Below are positions 5,459 to 10,840 of a stretch of DNA of 16,289 nucleotides, one piece after another. How positions within the stretch are numbered: the stretch's first letter is position 1; every line of letters starts with the position of its first letter. The notes under the pieces are model-generated. The model was not told the DNA's origin and ran no database searches. It saw only the letters and a program-made list of their open reading frames with translations. A program made the translations under genes and the position numbers. Origin of the DNA: JAMIFV01 sp035906055 (GTDB lineage: Bacteria > Pseudomonadota > Alphaproteobacteria > Rickettsiales > JABCZZ01); the NCBI GenBank assembly GCA_035906055.1, contig JAMIFV010000032.1, positions 1 to 16,289 on the forward strand. Reading direction: 5' to 3'.

Positions 5459-6700
5459 TTAATGCCCACTCCACTCAATCTTGCTCAGGTCAACGCCTTC
5501 CTGCACCATTTCCCAAAGCGGGCTCATTTCGCGCAGGCGTTCAATGCTGCCGCTCACTATCTCGATAGCGCGGTCAATCTCTTCTTCCGTGGTGAAGCGG
5601 CCAATGCCAAAACGTATGGACGTATGCGCCAGTTCCTCGTTCACGCCCAGCGCACGCAGCACGTAGGAAGGCTCCAGCGACGCGCTGGTGCAGGCGGAAC
5701 CCGAAGATACCGCCAGCTCCTTGATCGCCATGATCATCGACTCGCCTTCAATGTAGGCGAAGCTGATATTCATATTGCCGGGATAACGCTGCTCGCGGTC
5801 GCCGTTGAGGAATACATGCGCAACGCCGTCCAGCACCGCCCCCAGGAACTTGTCGCTCAGGCGGCGCACATGCTCAAGGTCGCGCCCCATTTCTTCGCGC
5901 GCGAGACGTGCCGCCTCGCCAAGGCCAACACAAAGTGCGGGGGAAAGCGTGCCGGAACGCATGCCGCGTTCCTGCCCGCCACCATTGATGAGCGGATCAA
6001 GGCGCACGCGCGGGCGGCGGCGTACATAGAGCGCGCCAATGCCTTTGGGGCCATAAATCTTATGGGCGGAAATGCTCATCAGGTCGATGTTCATCGCTTC
6101 CATGTCGAGCGGAATCTTGCCGAAAGCCTGCGCGGCGTCGGTGTGGAAAAACACGCCGCTCTCACGGCAGAGCCTGCCGATCTCAGCCAGCGGCTGGATA
6201 ACGCCGATCTCATTGTTCACCGCCATGACGGACACGAGCAGCGTTTTATCGGTGATCGCGCTCTTAAGTTCCTGAAGGTCGATAAGGCCGTTATTCTGCA
6301 CGGGCAGATAGGTAACCGTGAAACCGTCCTGCTCAAGGTGGCGGCAGGTATCGAGCACGCATTTATGCTCGGTCACCGTGGTGATGATGTGGCTCTTCTG
6401 GTCGCGGTAGAAATGCGCAACGCCTTTAATGGCAAGATTATTGGATTCGGTGGCCCCGGAGGTAAACACAATCTCTTTGGGGTTGGCGTGGATGAGTGCC
6501 GCCACTTCCTCACGCGCCTGCTCTACCGCTTCTTCCGCTTCCCAGCCATAGGCATGGCTGCGGGAGTGCGGATTGCCGAACATGGTGCCGAAGAACGGCA
6601 GCATCTTGTTCAGCACGCGCGGGTCCATCGGCGTGGTCGCCTGATAGTCCATGTAGATCGGCATTTTGTGGGCGTTTTTCTGTTCCATAACCTTATCCAT
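5459..6700 (-). CDS. iscS: Cysteine desulfurase IscS
   Basis: IscS is a PLP enzyme that removes sulfur from cysteine and hands it to IscU and other acceptors. The product contains DYQATTPMDPRV near the N-terminus, the PLP lysine in SAHKIYGPKG, the mobile catalytic-cysteine loop SSGSACTSASLEPSYVL, and an IscU-docking C-terminus, LWEMVQEGVDLSKIEW. The start was placed at the ATG at 6700 (413 residues). The frame reaches a TTG at 6739, but that TTG is inside a likely -35 box. ATGs at 6688 and 6664 are alternatives; the last matches the usual IscS N-terminus. A promoter ends about ten bases before 6700. The long plus-strand frame opposite it is a shadow. Confidence 0.96.
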   Translation of the reverse strand: MDKVMEQKNAHKMPIYMDYQATTPMDPRVLNKMLPFFGTMFGNPHSRSHAYGWEAEEAVEQAREEVAALIHANPKEIVFTSGATESNNLAIKGVAHFYRDQKSHIITTVTEHKCVLDTCRHLEQDGFTVTYLPVQNNGLIDLQELKSAITDKTLLVSVMAVNNEIGVIQPLAEIGRLCRESGVFFHTDAAQAFGKIPLDMEAMNIDLMSISAHKIYGPKGIGALYVRRRPRVRLDPLINGGGQERGMRSGTLSPALCVGLGEAARLAREEMGRDLEHVRRLSDKFLGAVLDGVAHVFLNGDREQRYPGNMNISFAYIEGESMIMAIKELAVSSGSACTSASLEPSYVLRALGVNEELAHTSIRFGIGRFTTEEEIDRAIEIVSGSIERLREMSPLWEMVQEGVDLSKIEWSGH

Positions 6701-6710
6701 GTATGGCTTG

Positions 6711-6739
6711 ATCCTAGTATAACCTAGTAATTTCGTCAA
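6711..6739 (-). promoter_or_regulatory. Probable iscS promoter with a direct-repeat operator
   Basis: On the minus strand TTGACG (6739-6734), a 17-base spacer and TAGGAT (6716-6711) form a sigma-70-like promoter. Two TACTAGG copies exactly ten bases apart (6729-6723 and 6719-6713) occupy the spacer and the -10, which is a natural place for a repressor. A start about seven bases downstream would fall only some four bases before the ATG at 6700. Confidence 0.45.
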
Positions 6740-6808
6740 CTATTAGAACGAGCTTAAATTACCTGAATTGCTCGTGGGTTATATAATGCCTGCCTGCGGG
6801 TTCGTCCA

Positions 6809-6845
6809 GTGCATAAATCAGGGGGCTGCTAGCCCTAAAATGCAC
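6809..6845. repeat. Two-part hairpin upstream of iscS
   Basis: GTGCAT (6809-6814) pairs with ATGCAC (6840-6845), and inside it GGGCT pairs with AGCCC around a three-base loop. No T tract follows on either strand, so it does not look like a standard terminator for the upstream desulfurase gene. Confidence 0.4.
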
Positions 6846-6882
6846 AGTTTTAAGGCCTGAGCAGAACCTAAACTCTTAGTGT

Positions 6883-6973
6883 GTCATTCCCACGCAGGCG
6901 GGAATCCAGCAAGAGTGCCGTCTGGTGCGATACAGTATATTGGAAGATGGATTCCCACTTTCGTGGGAATGAC
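6883..6973. repeat. MITE-like inverted repeat of two palindromic arms
   Basis: The left arm, GTCATTCCCACGCAGGCGGG continuing to AATCCA (6883-6908), and the right arm at 6948-6973 are reverse complements with four mismatches at the arm centres. Each arm is itself a palindrome (ATTCCC/GGGAAT). About 39 bases of unrelated sequence separate them. GTCATTCCC-GGGAATCC units of this kind are a well-known class of dispersed repeat in many bacterial genomes. Confidence 0.7.
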
Positions 6974-6993
6974 AATCTCACAGAAGGCTGAAC

Positions 6994-8079
6994 CTAAGCC
7001 GATTCTTTCTGCTTAAAAGTAGCCCATTTCCGGCTGAAAGCCTCTATGCTGGCTCTGGCGGTGCCCCACCCGCCGCTCACGCGGATGGCGGAGTCGGCCA
7101 GCGCATCGCTCACGCCCATGGCGGCAAGCACATGCGAACCGGATGATTTGCCGGACGTACAGGCAGAACCGGAGCTGACGGATATGCCGTCGAGGTCGAG
7201 CAGCATCATCTGCGTCTGCGCGCGCATGCCGGGCATGGCCACATAGACCACGTTGGGCGCGCGCTCCGCCCCTGCCCCCATGACAGTGGCGCCCTGCGCC
7301 AGCGCCTGTTTTTCAAATTCGGCGAACCAGCCCCCGAGGGTCTTCATCTGCGCGAGGTCGATGTATTTCACCGCTTCAGCAAAGCCAGCGATAGCCACAG
7401 TATTTTCAGTACCTGCACGACGGTTCATCTCCTGCCCGCCGCCGATGGACTGCGCGGGGATGGCAAGGCCGTTGCGAACCACCAGCGCCGCAGCGCCCAC
7501 AGGGCCGCCCATCTTATGCGCGCAGATCGTCATAAGGTCACAGCCGAGCGAAGTAAAATCGAGCGGGATCTTGCCAAGCGCCTGCGCCGCGTCGCAATGC
7601 AGCACACCGCCGCGCTCATGCACTATTTTCGCAATATCCGCCATCGGCTGGATAACGCCGGTTTCATTATTGGCCAGCATCACCGAAACGAGGAAGCCTT
7701 CCGTGCCCGGCAATACAGCGGCAAGCTTTGCCATATCCACTACACCGTCCCGATCCACGGGGAGCACGACAGGCTTAACCGCCGCCTTTAATATGGAGGA
7801 ATGCTCAACGGCGGAAATAACCTGCGCCTTATCTGCATAGGCCTGCAACACCCAGTTGTTGGATTCGGTGCCGGAACCGGTGAACACGATCTCAGCGGGA
7901 AACACGCCGATATGTTCGGCAATGGCGCGGCGTGAGGTTTCAATGATGCTGCGCGCATGCCTGCCCTCCGCGTGAACCGACGAAGCGTTCAGCGGCATGG
8001 CGTGCAGATCCGCCATCACGGCAGCCACTTCAGGGCGCACGGGGGCGGTTGCGTTATAATCGAGATAATGGCGTTCCAT
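6994..8079 (-). CDS. NifS/IscS-like cysteine desulfurase (second copy)
   Basis: This class V aminotransferase-fold PLP enzyme, distinct from IscS, belongs to the NifS-like desulfurases often found just before iscS in Rickettsiales-type isc loci. Numbered from the GTG at 8088, visible features are LDYNATAPVRP (9-19), the conserved His96 (VEHSS), ANNETG (139-144), Lys192 in CAHKMGGP, and Cys310 in SSGSACTSGKSSGSHVL. The C-terminus keeps a WGT motif but lacks the IscU-docking tail of IscS. I prefer the ATG at 8079; the GTG at 8088 overlaps the TetR stop as GTGA and adds three residues. Neither has a clear ribosome site, so translational coupling to the regulator gene is likely. Its exact sulfur acceptor cannot be told. 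Confidence 0.9.
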   Translation of the reverse strand: MERHYLDYNATAPVRPEVAAVMADLHAMPLNASSVHAEGRHARSIIETSRRAIAEHIGVFPAEIVFTGSGTESNNWVLQAYADKAQVISAVEHSSILKAAVKPVVLPVDRDGVVDMAKLAAVLPGTEGFLVSVMLANNETGVIQPMADIAKIVHERGGVLHCDAAQALGKIPLDFTSLGCDLMTICAHKMGGPVGAAALVVRNGLAIPAQSIGGGQEMNRRAGTENTVAIAGFAEAVKYIDLAQMKTLGGWFAEFEKQALAQGATVMGAGAERAPNVVYVAMPGMRAQTQMMLLDLDGISVSSGSACTSGKSSGSHVLAAMGVSDALADSAIRVSGGWGTARASIEAFSRKWATFKQKESA

Positions 8080-8084
8080 GAGCG

Positions 8085-8822
8085 TCACGTTTTCGCAAAT
8101 AAATCGCCAAAGTCAAGTTGTCCCGGCAAAACATTCGCATTAGCCTTCTTCGGAGGCGGTGTCTGCGTCTGCGGTGCCTTCTCAGCGGGGCGCTTTATTA
8201 TATCTGGTTTCTCAGAAACTTGTGAGGCTGCCATTGCCTGCCCCGCCCAGATACGCAGCATGTCTGCCCATACATTAGTGAACGCGGAGGGCTTGCCCCA
8301 GTCGGGGTTGAGGAACGTTACCATATGGTGCCCGCGGATGAACGCCAGCACCTGCCGCGCATGCAGGTCAGAGACTTTGGCCTCGCAGCCGGAGAGCTGG
8401 AACAGTTGTTTAAGCTGCCCGGTGAATGATTCATCTGACGCACGCAGCATCCTGGCATAGCCCGCATGCGTACCCGCATGCGCGATGAATGCCGACATGG
8501 CGGCGAGCCTGCGCATGCTGCATTGCTGGTCGGCAAGCAGCGAGCGCATGACCGCCTGTATCTTATCAACCGGAGGGAGCGACTCGGCAGCGGCAAGCGC
8601 CTCCTGCCAGCAGGCATCATGCTCGGCCAGCAGGTGCGCGAGCGTCTCCTGCATCATCTTCTCTTTGGAATCGAAATAAAAGTTTACAATGCCACGTGAA
8701 AGATTTGCCCCTTCCGACACATGGGTGATGGTGGTATCCGCAAGACCGCGCTTTGCGATGGACACCACGTTGGCGTCGATGAGTTGCTGCTTACGTTTGT
8801 CCTTAACGTTCAGACGCGGCAT
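8085..8822 (-). CDS. TetR family (BetI-like) transcriptional regulator
   Basis: The 245-residue protein has an N-terminal TetR DNA-binding domain: RKQQLIDANVVSIAKRG, then the helix-turn-helix at about 29-52 (TTITHVSEGANLSRGIVNFYFDSK in part), then a helical ligand and dimer domain to about residue 200. The order and wording resemble BetI-type regulators. A proline-, lysine- and glutamine-rich tail (about 202-234) ends in GQLDFGDLFAKT, which is unusual for the family. The ATG follows a good GAGGGG ribosome site. Its stop overlaps the desulfurase start region, so it is probably co-expressed with, and may regulate, the Fe-S locus. An Rrf2-type IscR would be the usual regulator. The ligand is unknown. 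Confidence 0.9.
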   Translation of the reverse strand: MPRLNVKDKRKQQLIDANVVSIAKRGLADTTITHVSEGANLSRGIVNFYFDSKEKMMQETLAHLLAEHDACWQEALAAAESLPPVDKIQAVMRSLLADQQCSMRRLAAMSAFIAHAGTHAGYARMLRASDESFTGQLKQLFQLSGCEAKVSDLHARQVLAFIRGHHMVTFLNPDWGKPSAFTNVWADMLRIWAGQAMAASQVSEKPDIIKRPAEKAPQTQTPPPKKANANVLPGQLDFGDLFAKT

Positions 8823-8830
8823 TTTAACCC

Positions 8831-8848
8831 CTCATTTATGTTTATGAG
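8831..8848. promoter_or_regulatory. Candidate TetR autoregulatory operator
   Basis: The 18-base imperfect palindrome CTCATTTATGTTTATGAG lies between hslO and the tetR start, and its left half overlaps the tetR ribosome site. TetR-family regulators commonly bind palindromes just upstream of their own gene. The match is five bases per half-site, so this is tentative. Confidence 0.3.
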
Positions 8849-8879
8849 ACTAGCCGCACTGGGGTATTTTCGCAAGCAG

Positions 8880-9860
8880 TTACTGCTTTGGTTTTCTGGC
8901 GCGCGACTTTTTGGGTTCGTGTAACGCGCGCAAATCTTTCTCGGTGAACATGCGACGCGAATTGCAGAATTCACAGTGGATCGTCATTTTGCCATCCACC
9001 AGTGCGGAAAGCAGTTCTTCCAGCGCGATGGAATGCAGCGCCGTTTTCACGCGCTCACGCGAGCAGCGGCAGCCCGCTTTCAGCGGCTGCAACTTATAGA
9101 CCCATACGCCGTCTTCGTTAAACAGGCGGTAGAGCAGGTTCTGCGGCGTCACATCCGGATCAAGCATCTCATCATCGCGCACGGTTTTCATGAACATCTG
9201 CGTGCGCTCCCAGAGATCATTCTGTTCTTCTGGCGTCTGCCCGGTTTCCTTGCCGCCTTCGGCCGGCACACGTTCAATGATAATGGCGCCTGCCGCCCAC
9301 TTTTTGCGCTTGCCTTCCGGCGGACGCACGGCCACATGCAACGCCACCTGCGCCTGTTGGGATTGCGTAAAATAACCATCGAATGCATCGGCCAGCGTTT
9401 CACCGCTCAGGCTTACAATGCCCTGATAGCGCTCACCGCCATCACCGGGGTCAAGCGTCACCGCCATCGCCCCCCTGCCCAGCACCTGGGAGAGCGGCAT
9501 CGGCTCATCCTTCAACTCCGCCGCCCTTTCTTCGTCGATGCGCGCATAGCCACGGATAACGCCATTGGCCAGAACGTCTACCACCATATACTTCACCGGG
9601 CCGTCATAGCCCCTTGTCTGTACGGTGAGTATGCCGTCACCGGCCAGCGTTGCCGAAAGCATGGCCGCCAGCACCACCTGTTCGGCAAGGTGCTGCGAAA
9701 CCGATAACGGGTAATCGTGCGTCGCCACGATGGAGTGAAGCGCCTTTTCCATGCGCACCAGACGCCCGCGAATGGCGGAATGGTCGATAAGGAACGGTTG
9801 CACGAAATCGGTTTTCGTGAAACTCAGCGATTCTTTAGGGTTCTTGTCCGGTGTTTTCAT
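8880..9860 (-). CDS. hslO: Redox-regulated holdase chaperone Hsp33
   Basis: Hsp33 is a cytoplasmic chaperone that becomes active when oxidation releases the zinc held by four cysteines. The 326-residue product shows the family core (LAEQVVLAAMLSATLAGDGILTVQ in part, near 58-81; GYDGPVKYMVVD) and the C-terminal redox switch: Cys264 and Cys266 (GCRCSRERV) and Cys296 and Cys299 (IHCEFCNSRR), a CxC-x29-CxxC layout. It is somewhat longer than the usual 290-300 residues because of an N-terminal extension and a basic tail (KKSRARKPKQ). A promoter ends nine bases before the ATG. The tetR gene follows after 57 bases, linking an oxidative-stress chaperone to the Fe-S assembly genes. Confidence 0.96.
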   Translation of the reverse strand: MKTPDKNPKESLSFTKTDFVQPFLIDHSAIRGRLVRMEKALHSIVATHDYPLSVSQHLAEQVVLAAMLSATLAGDGILTVQTRGYDGPVKYMVVDVLANGVIRGYARIDEERAAELKDEPMPLSQVLGRGAMAVTLDPGDGGERYQGIVSLSGETLADAFDGYFTQSQQAQVALHVAVRPPEGKRKKWAAGAIIIERVPAEGGKETGQTPEEQNDLWERTQMFMKTVRDDEMLDPDVTPQNLLYRLFNEDGVWVYKLQPLKAGCRCSRERVKTALHSIALEELLSALVDGKMTIHCEFCNSRRMFTEKDLRALHEPKKSRARKPKQ

Positions 9861-9869
9861 AAGGCTGCG

Positions 9870-9897
9870 CTTATAGCAAAGGAAAACATAATGTCAC
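9870..9897 (-). promoter_or_regulatory. Probable hslO promoter
   Basis: On the minus strand GTGACA (9897-9892), a 16-base spacer and TATAAG (9875-9870) give a good sigma-70 match. Only nine bases separate the -10 from the hslO ATG and they hold no ribosome site, so the mRNA would be leaderless or nearly so. Confidence 0.5.
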
Positions 9898-9907
9898 TGA
9901 GATATGT

Positions 9908-10423
9908 TTATGCTCCCTTCACCAGTTGCGCAATCGTATCCAACGGCAGGAACAGGCGCATGGGTGTCTCCTGAAGCGCAATAAAGCCATATGCCTGGTA
10001 AAAAGCCTTTGCTTTATCGTTTTTGGCATCCACAACCAGCGCATACATTGCCACTTCCTGACTTGCCAGTAACGCCCTTTTCATGGCGTTTACCAGCAAC
10101 GCTTCACCCAGCTTCCTACCTTGACAGGATACACCCCTTGCCAACCTGCCGAGCAATACTGCCGGAACAGGATATCGCGGCAGCTTCTTTGCAACATCTT
10201 CCGGCATGCTGTCACGCGAGACAGAGGTTGCACTCAAACTGTAAAAGCCGATGACGCAGTTTTGACTGGCGGCGACAAACACTCTGGCAACGCGCCTTTT
10301 TACATCCTGACCGGCCTGTTCCCTGATATAGCGGTCTAGCTCCGCTACACCGCATGCAAAAGCGGCCCTGTCATGGTGTTTGGCTAAAGGCTCTATAGCC
10401 AGAGCGGGAAACACATCAGACAT
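9908..10423 (-). CDS. GNAT acetyltransferase toxin (TacT-like)
   Basis: This 171-residue GNAT protein is of the type that acetylates aminoacyl-tRNA and is held in check by a DUF1778 antitoxin. Its N-terminal LDRYIREQAGQDVKRRVARVFVA stretch (from about 29), VPAVLLGRLA (86-95), the acetyl-CoA loop QGRKLGEALL (101-110) and AFYQAYGF (140-147), with the expected catalytic tyrosine, all match TacT-like toxins. The acetyl-CoA loop has Lys104 where glycine is usual in Q-x-x-G-x-G, which might weaken activity. The antitoxin gene lies immediately upstream, and its TGA shares a base with the toxin ATG (TGATG). The start is supported by the coupling. The substrate tRNA cannot be read from the sequence. 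Confidence 0.9.
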   Translation of the reverse strand: MSDVFPALAIEPLAKHHDRAAFACGVAELDRYIREQAGQDVKRRVARVFVAASQNCVIGFYSLSATSVSRDSMPEDVAKKLPRYPVPAVLLGRLARGVSCQGRKLGEALLVNAMKRALLASQEVAMYALVVDAKNDKAKAFYQAYGFIALQETPMRLFLPLDTIAQLVKGA

Positions 10424-10434
10424 CAGACATCAGA
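10414..10434 (-). repeat. Three tandem TCTGATG heptamers at the antitoxin-toxin junction
   Basis: Read on the minus strand, TCTGATG occurs three times head to tail. The antitoxin stop and the toxin start both fall in these units: TGA at 10425-10423 and ATG at 10423-10421. Confidence 0.9.
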
Positions 10435-10719
10435 CGCGATATTCATACTATTGTAGCTTGCAAACGCCTTTTTAAGAGTTGCATTGGCTTTGGGCGGATG
10501 AACAAGCGCATTATAAAATGTATTCCAGTCCTGCTCACTCAACGCCATCTGATCCCCGCGTTTCAGTATCTGCTCCGCCATCGCCGCAGCACTGGCAATA
10601 ATAAAGCTGGTGAGGGAACGGTGGTCCATGGCTGCCGCCTGTTCGATACGGACTTTAATCTCCGGCTCCAGGCGAATGCTGATACGGTCTGATTTAGCGC
10701 TGTCAGTGTGAGTGTGCAT
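10423..10719 (-). CDS. DUF1778 antitoxin (TacA-like, ribbon-helix-helix)
   Basis: The 98-residue antitoxin begins with a ribbon-helix-helix DNA-binding region, SDRISIRLEPEIKVRIEQAAAMDHRSLTSFI, typical of DUF1778. Its C-terminal half wraps and neutralises the GNAT toxin encoded next to it. The ATG at 10719 follows a GGGGGA ribosome site; a longer frame to 10773 would translate through the promoter and is rejected. The stop overlaps the toxin start by one base inside a heptamer repeat. Direct repeats in the promoter probably bind the complex for autoregulation, as is usual for these systems. Confidence 0.9.
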   Translation of the reverse strand: MHTHTDSAKSDRISIRLEPEIKVRIEQAAAMDHRSLTSFIIASAAAMAEQILKRGDQMALSEQDWNTFYNALVHPPKANATLKKAFASYNSMNIASDV

Positions 10720-10737
10720 GGAATTCCCCCATATCCA

Positions 10738-10766
10738 CTTGTACAGCAAAACGCCATACAGCACAA
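10738..10766 (-). promoter_or_regulatory. Toxin-antitoxin promoter with paired TGCTGTA sites
   Basis: TTGTGC (10766-10761), a 17-base spacer and TACAAG (10743-10738) read as a promoter on the minus strand, about 19 bases before the antitoxin ATG. TGCTGTA occurs twice in the same orientation (10763-10757 and 10748-10742), overlapping the -35 and the -10. This is the placement expected for a ribbon-helix-helix autorepressor. Confidence 0.45.
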
Positions 10767-10801
10767 GAGGCAAGGTTGCAGCTCTTTTTTAGACATATGG
10801 T

Positions 10802-10831
10802 TTGGACATAACCTACTGAATAGTCTATTCT
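10802..10831 (+). promoter_or_regulatory. Probable rel promoter with a perfect 13-base palindrome
   Basis: TTGGAC (10802-10807), an 18-base spacer and TATTCT (10826-10831) precede the rel ATG by only nine bases with no ribosome site. GAATAGTCTATTC (10818-10830) is a perfect palindrome around a central T and covers the -10, so it is a candidate operator. Confidence 0.45.
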
Positions 10832-10840
10832 AGCCCTCCC

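Noticed and set aside
5450..6727. A 425-codon open frame antisense to iscS
   Set aside because: It is a shadow of the iscS codon pattern with a His/Arg/Ala-rich product and no recognisable motif.
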